NCBI GenBank assembly: GCA_963920575.1
Contig: OY986972.1
Span: forward strand, 24,910,672 to 24,974,671
DNA: 64,000 nt
Direction of reading: 5' to 3'
Source: Narthecium ossifragum
Lineage: Eukaryota > Streptophyta > Magnoliopsida > Dioscoreales > Nartheciaceae
The notes below the pieces were generated by a model. The model was not told the origin of the DNA. It saw only the letters and a list, made by a program, of their open reading frames with translations, and searched no databases. This document shows, one piece after another, positions 1-12,156 of the stretch (positions within the stretch are counted from its first letter, which is position 1; every line of letters begins with the position of its first letter). The position numbers were made by a program, and so were the translations under genes.

Positions 1-302
1 AATCTTAAGCTATGACACACTAATAAACACGTCTCAACAGAGGCTGTCTAATCTAGGAAGATGAGAACACAGAGTCCACCTTCAATATATCTCTCTGAGA
101 AAAGATCAATATAAATTGAAGTTAAAGAGGAGAAATTCTAAATCTAACATCCAAAATCTAAGAAGTGAAAGATATTAAATTGTAATTGAAGAATTGGATA
201 ATTTCCATTTCTATTTTGAGAGAGGTTATCACATTACATGTAAGAGCTTCTAAATGAAAAAATTTCAACCTTGAACAAACAACATATGGATACTGGTCTT
301 AC

Positions 303-1290
303 TTGGATTTGCAGTCAGCACATTCCCTATTCTCTGGCAATTTCAGAAGTCCCTCCAATATCTGCAAGTTACCAGATCAATTATAATTACACTAGCCATA
401 AATAAGTTTGAATCAGCAACTGAAATGGGAAACAACAGTAACCAGTTTCAGGGCACGGACATAGGCATTGGAATCATAATGTACTTAAACCGATCAAAAG
501 GTACACTATACAGCTACAATTGGCAGTTCAAAGAGTTGATAAAAGAAAAGGGGAAGAACCTAGATTGTGATATGAGCTCTTAAGTACATGTCATAGAGAT
601 GAAATTCCTAAATTTAACAGAGGAGATACTTTAGCTACTTCATGGAACATTAAAAGGAATCAACGGGAATATGGAATGAACCTGACGCATGAAACCAATT
701 AAGCAAGATAATAATAAGAAAACTATGATCCGATTTAAGATGGGCCAAATGAGTCACCAAGATTACAATTTAAAACAGAAAAATAAGAAAAAGCACAGAA
801 CAGATGGCATAAGCCAAAAGAAAAAATCAAAGAATTACAAAAGCTTCGCATCAACAATAATACAACTCCTACACGGCAAGAATCATCATCATCAGAAGAA
901 TCATTTAACCTTATTTCACGCCCCCATCACCTTTCTCGCAATCGAATGATACCGATATCACGCAACTAGCTCTTCCATTCTTGAATCTCAAATCTTTAAG
1001 AGACCATCACAAAAGAAATTCCACAGGAGACACGATTTTAAACCAAAAATGCAACCCAGTAAAAGGAAAACCAAAAAGAACATCCCCAGATTCCAGATTT
1101 CAACTTGCACACATCCATAACGCCAAATTAGCCAAATCTATTGAATGGGTTCTCAAAAAATCCGACTTTAAGCCCAATGGGGATGCCAAATTCCCGATCT
1201 AGCAACGGAAGATATACAGATCGCGGATAGAATAAATACCTTTTTATGCTTGGCATTGAGCTCCTTTGTAACAGACGCCTTCTCGTTCAT
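303..1290 (-). CDS. ArfGAP of the AGD5/NEVERSHED type, first two exons (partial, continues past left edge)
   Basis: Two exons are visible on the minus strand: 1290-1240 (17 codons, starts MNEKASVTKELNAKHKK, donor gtattt) and 361-303 (starts ILEGLLKLPENRECADC, donor gtaaga). They join in phase, and exon 2 ends in phase 2 as expected for the next codon of the family (KGPRW). The N-terminus and the first CxxC of the ArfGAP zinc finger match plant AGD5/NEV-type GTPase-activating proteins, which switch off ARF GTPases at the trans-Golgi network and early endosomes. Intron 1 is 1239-362 and intron 2 starts at 302. The GA-rich leader lies above 1290. Only about 36 residues can be read, so the exact paralog is open. 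The identification rests on remembered family sequence and on correct splice phase. Confidence 0.85.
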
Positions 1291-1781
1291 CGTGGCTCCC
1301 AAATCCCCGCCTTAGATTCGAGATTGGGCTGGTAAACGAGAGATTTTATTGATAATGATGATAAAATCGAACCAAAATTCAGAAGGCTCTCCTCCTCTCT
1401 TCACGCCGGCACAGAAAGACAGAGAGAGAGAGAGCAACGGAACGATCTCTTGACCTTCTTCTTTCTCTCGCTTGTCCTATTTAGTTTCCGGATTCTATTT
1501 CGATTCTAATAAATTTAGGGGCTTTTCTGATAGTTAGCCGACTCTCGCACGTACGAAGGGTCATCACGCGTGTCTCTCTCTCTCTTCACACGATCATCTA
1601 AGTGCGAAATTAGATCAGAGCCCTTGGTTTTCAATCCAACGTCTTGGAGTAGTGGATACGAGTCCAATTTCGACGCTAGCGTGAGAAGGCTAATAAAGGT
1701 TGGCTGCTGGTTGTTATTCGTGAACGTGACAAATGCATTTTTATATTAAATTATTAACATGTATTATTTCTTATGAATAAA

Positions 1782-2140
1782 GATTCGTGCACATCGACAT
1801 GTATAGGATAAATAAAAGAATCAGTACTTGGCTACCGATAGATGGCATACTTGACTACCGATAGGTGACATACTTGACTACCGATAGGTGGCATACTTGG
1901 CTACCGATTGAATGTATCGGTATCCCACTGCCGATATCTTCATCTATCCTATCAGTAGTGGGTTACCGATAAGATAGATGAAAGAATCGGTATTTGACTA
2001 CCGATTGAATGTATCGATGGCCCACTACCGATAGCTTCATCTATACCATCGGTAGCTCACTATATCGGTAACTCACTACCTATGAAATTGATGAAAAAGT
2101 CGGTACTTTGACTACCGATCATTCAACATGTGCATAAATC
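1782..2140. mobile_element. Non-autonomous TIR element (MITE-like), copy 1, with internal CCGATA repeats
   Basis: The ends form imperfect inverted repeats: GATTCGTGCACATCGACATG on the left, and GATTTATGCACATG on the reverse complement of the right end. The interior is made of repeated ACTACCGATA-type units in both orientations. A related element lies at 45749-46040; its right end, reverse-complemented, matches this left end (GAATAAAGATT then GTG). No coding capacity. Superfamily not assigned because a clear target duplication was not found. Confidence 0.55.
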
Positions 2141-2816
2141 AGCACTCATTTCTCATTATCCCGTAACGGAAAATAGAAAGTGCCTATTATATATATTACA
2201 AAAAGGCTTTTTTTCTCTCTCTCTTAATTTTCCAACTAACAGTTATGCTGGAAAATTTTAAATTGTTAGTCCATGTATTTCAACAACTTAACTATTTTAA
2301 AAAACTAATTTAAATTTCCCATCAGCCAACCAAAATATTAGAGAATTTGCAATTAAATATTTATGTATCAATGTACGTATCTGCAACCTCTCAATTAAAT
2401 GTGAAAGGTTAACATTGGGTCCGGGAACTTGTCTCGAGAAGTGATTTCAAATTAGTTTTTTAAAAACTTTTTTTGGTTTTTGTCATATTTATATTTTGTA
2501 ATTGTATCTCAACAGCTTCATGGTTAAAAAATATTAAACTTTTTTTTGGCAAAAATCAAGTGGACTTGTGCATTTGTTACAATCTCAGGAGCAATCATCA
2601 CTGCTACGATGACACCCAATATTTCCATGCCCAATCAAACATTCTTTTCTTCTTTGTTAATTGTTATTGGGGCAGATGAGATGCCCAACTAAGAAAGTAT
2701 AATCCAATGACTCAGAGTGGCCTCTAGAAATTGGGCATAATAAATAGATGACATCTAGACTTGTTTAAGTTTCAATTTGCTTGAATAATAAAGTTAATTA
2801 TTACGTTATATATATA

Positions 2817-2977
2817 CTAGTTGTGTCCCTGCCATCTTGGCAGGTAACTACCAATCCCACCCCAATAATTTCCTACCACTAAATCTCATCATGTCACATA
2901 GGCTCCACCTAAGACATTCTTTCGCCACATAGGACAATAAAAATTTCACTTATAAACATAGTTTCATATAAGGATGA
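2817..2977 (-). mobile_element. Short non-autonomous Helitron, copy A (3' end at left)
   Basis: Read on the minus strand the element ends in CTAG followed by T. A perfect 7-bp hairpin stem (CCTGCCA / TGGCAGG, loop 3, at 2828-2844) sits 7 nt before the CTAG. This is the Helitron 3' signature (hairpin then CTRR, inserted between A and T). The right end reads TCATCCTTATATG on the minus strand, preceded by A, and is shared with copy B at 35917-36080. No transposase; it would depend on a Helitron elsewhere. Confidence 0.72.
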
Positions 2978-4025
2978 TGTTGATTGATGATGATGGATGA
3001 TTGATGACTTATGATTACTGAAGGAAGGAGGAGTAATTTAATTTAATTTAATATTCCAAGTCCAAAATTGAATGTAAAGTTATCTTATTTTATTTTTTTG
3101 GGAAAAGATTTCTAGTGTAGGCGTGACATGTACTCCCGGATGAGTTATTAATTAATGCGGTTCAGCTGTCAGCTTATCCAATTGATACAGCTAATCCATG
3201 ATATGTGTTTGATCTGGGTGGACCTAAGCCATGTGCTCTTCGGCTGTTCCTTATGTCATGCTGAGTGGTTGGTGGTCCCGTCTAGCTGGACAATAATTAT
3301 ATTAAAAAATAAAACTTTTTTTTTATATAAAAAAGATACACATAACGTATTTAACCAATATTTGTTTTCTAAACTTGTTATAGAATTAATTTTGTTTTCC
3401 CATATTCTCGGGAACAAATATACTTTTCAAAATGTGAATATAAAAAAAACGGTGGCAGTTTTTCTAAGCTCGGTTTGGTATGGAAATAAATTTTAAGAAT
3501 AATTTTTAACTCGGATTAAGGTGAAGAATATTTTAAAAATATTCTTGAATTTACTATTTATTCCACCACTTAACTCCAAATATAATTTCTCTTATTTCGT
3601 ATAATCATTACAAAGTTATTCTCATTCTCCACTCAACTTTTTTTTTATTTTTTTATTTTACATAATTATTATAAAGTTATTCTCAAAATCTGAAATAAAG
3701 TCTTTTAATTTAGAATAAAGTTAACTATACTAGGTATAAGATTCCACAATTTGTGTTTTTTTTTAAAGGTTTTCCGATACTTTTATTAGATTCCCTCATT
3801 AATGATCCAGTGATGATGACGTGGCTTGTCAGCGGATCCGAGCGGTCAGTTGCTGTTAGAGGCCGCACAGCAGAGCCCTCGGGCTCTCCAGATGCCCGCG
3901 ACCCGCCCAAAATAAAACCGCTGGGAGACTGTTGGTCCGCCGGAACCCTAATAATCGTCACCATCTCGCAGATCGACCTGCCAGTCCCGACCTAATATCT
4001 GCTTAGATTCGGTGGTATCTCGGCG

Positions 4026-7000
4026 ATGGACGGAACACCGGTGCCTAATTCGATCCGGAAGCGTCTCGGCATGCAAAATGAGGTCTCTTTCTCGATCCTT
4101 ATCCTCATATCCCCTTCCAATCTTCTCCTTTTAGCTTTTTTTTCACAAATTGTGATGGCTTCGAGAAACAAAATTCGACCTGTATAGTCTAGCTTGAATA
4201 CGGGGTAATTTTAGCATCTCAGAGTACAATGAGCAGCAAACTGTGAGTTCGGACTAATTTTAGCATGGTTGTTGGAGATGTATTTAAGATAATTTCACTG
4301 TATGTATGTCACTCTTTTCAGGTCCTAAAGTGGTTGGAGGAATTCTCTGGAAAGCTGGAAAAGAGGGCAGAGACCGCTATATCGGAAGTAAATGGATTGT
4401 TGGATCAGGCTGGATATCTGGAAGTAGATCTGCAGAACACTCTGAATGCTTTCCGAAACCTCTCGAATTATCGATTCGTTGACCATGCAAGTACAACTCC
4501 CGATGGGTACATATCCTAATTTTCATCAGTGCGTGTTTTGTGAATGAACGTGCTTGTGTTTCATGTCTCGCTCTTGGTACTTAACAAGCTTCCTTTTCCT
4601 TTAAGAAAAATATAAGGTGTGAAATATGCACATGAACTCCATTTCTCATTGTTTTGCCATCTCTAGCCCACAACGGCACACTCCATGAGCATAGATAAAT
4701 CTTCTATGGCTACAGTCAAAAGATAGGGCGACATTGGGTCGTCTGTACCAGTCCTCTATCTGAAGTGGAAATACACAGTCTGTACCAGTCCTCTATCTGA
4801 AGTGGAAATACACATTTGGACTTCCATTCACGAAAGCAGAAAACCAGGGACAATCAATGCAACTCTTTATCCAAGGACTGCCATTCCGGTTGGCATAAAT
4901 CGGCACAGACTGATACGTACCAATTACGGGCACAATGCCTATATTGGCAAAAACCCCACACCGATACATGTATTAGCTCAAAAGAGCTTAGTGCAGACGG
5001 CACGATGTGCGTGCCCAGTGTCGGCACATGTCATGTCGACAAACTGGCATGTCACATGCCACAAACACGACAATCTGTTAAAAAACAAAAATTGTCTTTT
5101 TTAATCTTTTTTTTCCACTGGGTCTCTGTAATGAGATCGGATATGTTTTTTTGAATTTAATCTGTCTTTTATTCCTCCTTGAAGTGCTTTATCATCCTTA
5201 TTCCTTGTTAAATAGGATTTAAATGATAGTAAGTCATTTACATTGGTGTTTTACTTAGAAGCTTTTGTTTAGCATTATGAATTTTACCAAATTAGATTTT
5301 GTCTAGTTAGCTATCATGTATTGTTTTGTCTCTGACATCCGTTTATTTTTTGATAGCAGAGGATATCAGATGAAGATGATGAAATTCACAACGTGAAGGA
5401 GAGTACAAAAAGTTTGGATGAAGGAGAGATTCCTGCTCAGAGTTATGTAGATGATATATTGCCTAGATACAAAGAGGCTTTATCTTTGTGCTCGACTTCT
5501 GCAAAAAATTACTTGCAGAGAAAAAAGAACCACCACTCTACTACATCCTCCTTCATAGTAAGTTCACTTGTTTATTTATAGCGCATTATATTTATCTTAA
5601 TAAACATTACGCCTTGTAAAATCAAAGATGACTATGATTTCTTTTATGGGATACTTCAGCCAAGCTCAGCTATATATGTCTCTTGAATTTGCATATCAAT
5701 CACTTTGGTCTGAGAAGCATTTCTTCATTTCTTCACAATGTAGCTTGAAGGTTTTCTCTCTAGATTTAGGAGGAGCTAAGTTACATATGACTGTCTAATC
5801 CTTCAATTTATCGTTTCTTTTGAAAGACTGGCTCAGCCCATGGTTCACTTCCACATATCATTGGATCTGAAGAATATGTCCATGACAATAGTTGCGGCCT
5901 AACAGGTTGGTTAAGCTCAGGCAGTACTTTTGAATGACAAAGTCGTTAGCCGTCTCCGTATTTATTTAACTGTCTCTTATGCTTCTATCTGTTGTTCACA
6001 CTATCCTGAAGAGAACTTCACATTGGGGAGTTCACCATATGATTCTAGCCATATATCAGAACCAAATGGAGTCTCTACAGATGGAGCACAATATGACCCC
6101 CCTGATTTATTTAGTCCGAATATGTTTGGCACTCAAGAAGGTCCATCTGAGAAGGTAGCTTGTTCTTGAAAACTTTTTATACAATCACTTTTGCTAAATC
6201 AATATGTTTTTCTTCTTTCCAAGACAACTGGTTTGATAAGTTGTTAAATAAGCTATTCTAACCAAAAATGTTATTCCCTTCGGTGATAACTCATTAGTTT
6301 CTTGATTTAAAGGTTAAAATGAATAGATCTTGCTAGTATTTCATGCAATAGGAGTGAAGTATCAGAAAATTGGGAACAAGGTCACCTTTATGAGACGCAA
6401 TAAGTAGAAAGGCCATTGAGATGTATGAATGGAATATTTAAGATCTCCTGTTGCAAAATTCAAAACTGCGTATTGGAAGTTCATTGCTATCACATAGGTT
6501 GTTTCTGTTCTTGGTATATTCACAATATAGATAGTTTAAGTTTATGATATATTTTGGTGGAAAAAGCTTTATCCAAGAAAGCAGCGCGGTGAATAATTAC
6601 ACTCTGTTGCTGTTAGCATTCTAGAACCTCGTTGAGTTCTTTCGAACTTTTCAGGACTTCTCCAATTACTTTGCCATGTAACAGGAAATTGTCCTCCAGG
6701 TTGCTGAATAGACCGCATTGGTTTTTTTAAATGAATTTGCCCAGTTCTGCATATAGCAAGTGGAATGTAGTTGATTTTTGTCTGAAATAGGAATAGTAAA
6801 AGTAGAGGATAATGCTGAAGAGGTCTTTTATTAATATGGAGATGAACTGTAATCTCTTTTTTTTCCTGGAATCTTAGGAGATAATATTAATTTAACTGCA
6901 GGAGACGCAGGGACCATGAGTGAGGGAAATGAAATATGATCAATATCTGCTAGTTGTTGTAGATCTGTTGTCAAGTTATCATCGCTGTATGAAAATGAGT

Positions 7001-8949
7001 TTTGAACTTTAAAGCTTGGCTTTTGTGCCGTGTTGTGAGTTTTTTCTTCCAAATGTTTACAGGATGAAAATGAGCCTCTTGTATCTGCTGCATTAGAGTT
7101 TAAAGCAATGCTCGAGGCAGCACTTCTCAGTCCCTATAAATTTGGTACGGAAATCTTCTTTATTTCCTACACTGTAGTATTGTTTGAAACTGTTCTTTTT
7201 CATGCAATTTTTTCTGAGATTTAGAAGTCTCCTAGTGGGCTGTCGCTGTATTGTCAGTATCACCCACACCTGTGTTTATTGTTCATTAATTGCTTATTTT
7301 CTTTATTCATTCCCCTTAACCCCATAACTCGCATCTTTTCACTGTAATTTAGTCTCTCTGGCCATCCAATCGTATACTTGCACATCGATATTATTCATGT
7401 TTTGTCAAGTTCTTGGATAGTTTGAATTTTTTTTTTTGCCAACTTTACCTGGAACACCTAACCTGTGACTCTGGTCCGTTGAATCACATATCTGAATTTT
7501 AGAACGAAAAATATTACTCAGCTGAGGTGTGGAAATTGTGTCTTTTTAGCTATTGACTTCTTAATGTACTAGTCCAGAGAGTTTATGACATTGTTTGTGC
7601 AAAATAACTTCAACGCTTTCGTAGCAACTAACTGATAAGTTAGAACTTGTAGTGTTTGATAGATTTCTTGGTTACAATTAGTGAAGATTCTTTGAAAGAA
7701 AGCTCAATATAAGCTTTCATGGTTTTAGTAAATTTATAAACTTGCTAAAATTTGCTTGACTGCTGAAGCCACTTTCTTTTTCTAGCTTCAATCAAGGGCA
7801 GTTTGAGAATGCAATTCTCTCTCTTTTGCAGATGACGAGGTAAATTTGCCTGCACAAGATGCTGCCCCTTCCTGTAGGAGCACTGAACAACTAAGGAATG
7901 ATGTGGTTAGTTTGCCTATTTCTCATAATGATACAGTTGAAATGTTGTTAAATTTGCGAAGTTCTTCATCATAAGTTTGGAATTTTGGACTGAGACTTTT
8001 GCCCTAGTCAAATATGAGGAAATATTAGAAAGTAAAGATCTTCATGTCCCATTGGAATATATATCAAACATCTATGATTGAGGCAGAGGGCTAAGAGTTT
8101 AATTATATGGGAAGATGTATATTCGGTATGTACGATGCGTTGTCTTGTGGTATAAATGGTCCTGGTGTAAAAATCAACTGAAAGTCCAAGAGTATATTCT
8201 GTCTAAACAGAATGCATTTTCATACAAGCTGAGGGTTGTTGGTTATTTTTATGGTCATAGATTGAGGCTGGAGATTTTTTCTCCTCTGTTTTGTTCTCAA
8301 CATGATGTCCTTCAGTTTTTGTTTTTGGTTGTTTTGTTTTGGTCTTCCTTCAGTCTTCCTAATTTTGGTTGATTTGTAGGACTCCATAGAACCAAGGTCA
8401 CCACCGCAAGCTGTTCAATTTGGAAGTTCCGACTTGCTAAATGTTATGGAGGAGAAAAGGATACCTGTTCCTGATGAAAATCTGACTTCCATACAGGGCT
8501 CTGATGTTCATGATCATAAGTTTTTTTCTGCTTTGGTTTCCGGGAGCTTATTTGATAATGAAGAGGATTCATTTCCTTCTAGTCAAGTGCACGATGCCAA
8601 TCTTCCTGCTTCAGCTGAAACATCTACTTCCGGGCATGCAGAAGTTTTTCATAACAATGAGTTTGTTTTAAACATGCATTTTGAAAGTTCTTCTGAAGTC
8701 CCAGGTTCTTGCAGCTACAAGGACCATGAAGACACTGATGTTGTGTCTGCTCACGCTTTCATATTCGGAGACGAGAAAAGTTTAGATGCTGATACTTCAG
8801 AAGGAGACGCCGGTTCTTGTAGCAACAAGGACCATGAAGACACTGATGCGGTGTCTGCTAACATATTCAGAGATGAAAAAAGTTTAGACGCTGATGCCTC
8901 AGAAGAAGACACTGATTCCAGGAGAGAGTTTCGGACGGGACAATTTTGA
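4026..8949 (+). CDS. FAM21/WASHC2-like protein (head-domain homolog with LF motif), 455 aa, 8 exons
   Basis: Exons: 4026-4082, 4322-4486, 5360-5557, 5827-5905, 6012-6154, 7063-7144, 7832-7905, 8380-8949; all phases agree and give 455 residues. Residues 20-75 (LKWLEEFS... FRNLSN) and the block around 141-155 (LPHIIGS) match the N-terminal head of FAM21, the WASH-complex subunit that in animals links endosomal actin assembly to retromer. The C-terminal part is acidic and carries an LF-D/E-F type motif (LFDNEEDSF at about 323-331), like the retromer-binding repeats of FAM21. A segment of about 36 residues (around 375-445) is duplicated in tandem. Intron 2 has a GC donor (CAT/gcaagt), supported because FVDH joined to RISDED aligns with the animal protein. 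The start is the first ATG in the GC-rich leader. The role in a plant is inferred from homology only. Confidence 0.75.
4741..4814 (+). repeat. Exact 37-bp tandem duplication in intron 2 of the FAM21-like gene
   Basis: 4741-4777 and 4778-4814 are identical. Downstream (about 4880-5060) the intron contains GGCAC/GTGCC-rich, partly palindromic sequence of repeat character. Confidence 0.9.
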
Positions 8950-10012
8950 AATCGCAGGGGTCATTAGATTTGGTGTGCTAATGTACTCTGTGGATCTGTC
9001 GGTCGATCTCTCAGTTTTCAGTGTAAGCAGTCTGGCAATAACTCCATGATGCTGGATTTGGAGTGTCCCAAGTGTGTGACTTGGTCTGCGGGAGGATCTG
9101 ATATTGAAGATGGCGATTTACAATTGCTTACTTGATGCAACTTCAGTTCTAAGAAGGAAGCAGCAGGTATTGAAGAGTCCAGCCCATCAGATACTCGATT
9201 GTTGTGCATGATATCGTTGGAGAACTCCACAAACATGCTACAAGAAGCTCTGAGGAATGGTTTCTCATGTTCCTTGGTTTCATACCTCTTTTCTTGATCA
9301 ATGAGACTCTTTTTTCCATAAATCAGGAAAGTTTTGAACATCTTTTTTTTCCTTATTTTGTGTATTGTTATGTTAAGCCGAAGCTGAAAGGTTTGTAATG
9401 AAGTTCATTTGCGATGCTTTGTAAAGAGAAACGAGATGACACTAGGATAAATGATGATATTGGATATCCCCGTTTATAGGTGCTTGTCGTGCTTTGGTAT
9501 CGGATTGGACCAACAACAATGAACGAAAGTGAGATCAACTCTGATTCGGATCCATGTATCATCCTATAAATCCTCCTACGTTGGAGATTGATGCCTTATC
9601 GGATCGGAGTTGGAGTTGAGAGTCTTGAGACCCACTAGGTAAGCGGATCGCGGAGCTAAAAGCCTGGTTGGAGCTCCGACTCCATGTTCCGACACATATC
9701 GGATCCGATTTCCCTAGTCTAGAGGTCTCGAGTTCCACCATCGGCATCGAAGCATCCTATAATCCCACAGCTCTCTCCTGAGTCGGTGGCCATACGTAAA
9801 AGAGCCCTGGGCTTGAGACTAGGGTTTCAAGATTTGGTACTGGTAACGATCGCTCCTACCTTGATAAAAGTTCCGTGTCTGTTTCTTCCAGGATATCTTC
9901 GTGAGCAATTTATTTTCTTCGCTTGAAGAACTCGAGGTTTTTCTATTGTTTTCCAGAATTTTGGTTAACTCCCTGATAGCATCTTCTCTCTTTATTAGGT
10001 TTTTGATTCACC
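8950..10012. other. 3' leader of FAM21-like gene and TIC20 promoter/5' leader
   Basis: Likely 3' UTR to about 9400, then about 450 bp of unassigned sequence with no recognised repeat, then the TIC20 upstream region (about 9800-10012). Frames here look like chance ORFs. Confidence 0.6.
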
Positions 10013-12156
10013 ATGATTGCTAATGGAAGCATAGCTGCGATAATAGTCGGGCCTTGCAACGTGAAAGCGAAACGAGAATCTTCTTTGACATACTTCTTAT
10101 CTCGTAAGCTTAAGACCACGCCGTGTCTCTCTGTGCTTCCTGTCAATGTTTCTACTCCGAGATTTAAGAGCTTGAGCGCCGCTTATCAACATGACAGAGT
10201 TTTTCCCATAAGAGGTGTGTCTTTTTATGTTTAATAGGTTGTTTTTGTGTTGTTTGTTGTAAATAAATCTTCGAATGGCGTGGTAAAGAGCGCTTGAACT
10301 ATAATTTGTTCCTCAGTCTGGGGAGATCTCCTAAATTGATGTATTGTGTTCAAATTAGATAAACTCTACTTTATTGCTCTATTTGGATCTACTGGCATTT
10401 GTTTCTTGTTATGTGGTATCAAATCTATGTCTGTGGAGAAAAGGGATTCTTTTGACAATGACTATTATGGATATGTTTATAGTGTAGATATAATTGGTTT
10501 GTACATTATGGAGGAATGGCAAACCAAGTAGTTGGCCTAATAGTGTAAGAGATCCATGACATTGCTGTCAAGAATAGGCAATTGCATTCTCCATACTTGA
10601 TGTCATAGCAATATGTTTGGAGGGATTAGTTTTTGCAGAGAGTCCTTTTCAAACACATTGTAATTTGTTCTGAGCCTGTCATTCAAGACACTAGTTTGCT
10701 TCACCGTCTATTTTAACTTTTAACGCCTCTCATATTCTCACCATTATCCTTGTCGGCCTTGAAACGTAGAACCGAATTGAAATCCTCTGACCTTTCTTAG
10801 ATCCTCTTAGGTGGCAGGTTGCTCTACTGAATCAAGAACTACATCTTCACCTTTCATGCCGTACCTATATCATAATTTTCACTGCTGCCCCTGATAAGTT
10901 CATTGCATAACAACTTTGCATTGGGACAAGGATGTGCAATTCAGGATGCTTCTTTCTGTTATCCTTGGGATCACATCCTTCAGCATGGCAGATTTTTTTG
11001 TGCCATTTTCTTCTTTCATATTGCCAAATTTACGAAAAGACACTTGTAAGTTTTCAATATGGACTTGCTTGTAACATCAGAGGCCATCAAAATTCCTTCC
11101 AAGATGAGGCACCCTCATTATGGTTTGTTAATCAGGGGCTTATGTAGCAATTCCATGAATTTGTTAACGAATGCTTTATGATTAAGTCAAATTGTATGGC
11201 CCTAGGAGGACTTAGAGCTGCTATAAAATTGATTTTCTAATGGGGTGAATCAGTTAGGTGTGTCTCTGAAATTTTCAGAAACAGGCTTTTGAAAAGTTGA
11301 TTAAGGAATACTTGAGAGTGTGATGAATAACCAAGACATAGTGGAAATGAATTTTATATTTTGTCATTGAATGTGCCAAATTTCGTAAAATTTCATAGGT
11401 TAGTACCTCTTGGTCTGATAGATGATAAAGATAGAACTTTGCTTTAAGTTTGTCTAGTAATGAATGCTTGGCCGCTGTAATGCTCAAGTTATTTTAACCT
11501 GTGAGCTTTGGATGGCAGGCGGATCGACCTTACACTTCTCGAGCGAATTTGTGTCCCTGATAAATGGAGAACAGAGCATCCTTTCGCAAGCAATGTCTTC
11601 ATTGGTTTCACGTCGCCAAGTACAGCATAAGAGGTTACTCGTTCCAAGAGCATCGAAGAGTTTCCGCTATCCTGCGATGGAAAAAAGGCCAGCATGGTGG
11701 TGGAGGAGCTTAGCTTGTGTTGCCTATCTCTTGCCTTTAAGTGATGTGTTGACTTATGCGGAATCAGCTTTCCACCTTCAATCCTTCTTGGAAGACGTCG
11801 GGTTCCTCACCTACCCTTTACTTGACACCATTGCACTGTTGCCTAGCTGGGTGATGATGGCCTCCTTTTATCTTGTGTACATGAATGTGGTGAGAAGGAA
11901 GGAATGCCCACATTTCTTAAGGTTTCACATCGTGATGGCGATGCTTCTAGGCTCCGCGGTGCAGATCATGGGCATTGCTAGCAATTGGCTGCCGAAATTT
12001 GTATATCGGGGTCAGATACCGAGTCGTTTCTGGGGCACTGTTGCATTCGTTCAGCTTCTCGCTGTTGTTAATTGCATGATCTGTGCACTGAAGGGCATGT
12101 ATGCTGATGTCCCGTTTGTAAGGGATGCAGCATATATCCATTCAGATGTCTCATAG
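10013..12156 (+). CDS. TIC20: Protein TIC20 (type I), chloroplast inner-envelope translocon subunit, 279 aa
   Basis: Exons 10013-10214 and 11519-12156 join in phase 1 (GG across the junction) to give 279 residues, close to the usual length. Residues 1 to about 115 are a Ser/Arg/Lys-rich chloroplast transit region. From about 124 the mature TIC20 block follows: RPAWWWRSLACVAYLLPL, then FLTYPLL, VRRKECPHFLRFHIVM and the C-terminal GMYADVPFVRDAAYI, with four hydrophobic segments. TIC20 forms part of the inner-envelope channel for preproteins. The 1.3 kb intron separates the transit-peptide exon from the rest. The motif match to the TIC20-I group is strong. The start is the only upstream ATG in frame after the leader. 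Confidence 0.95.

Larger units (their letters stand above)
1291..4025. other. Intergenic region between divergent ArfGAP and FAM21-like genes
   Basis: It contains the ArfGAP 5' leader and promoter side (GA/CT-rich around 1421-1480), a TIR element at 1782-2140, a short Helitron at 2817-2977 and AT-rich DNA to about 3720. From about 3820 the sequence becomes GC- and CpG-rich and forms the promoter and 5' leader of the FAM21-like gene. Short open frames here have no recognisable domain. Confidence 0.7.

Noticed and set aside
4802..5154. Overlapping frames of 100 and 112 codons in intron 2 of the FAM21-like gene
   Set aside because: They lie in GGCAC-rich repeat sequence with no domain; the intron is supported by both flanking exons.
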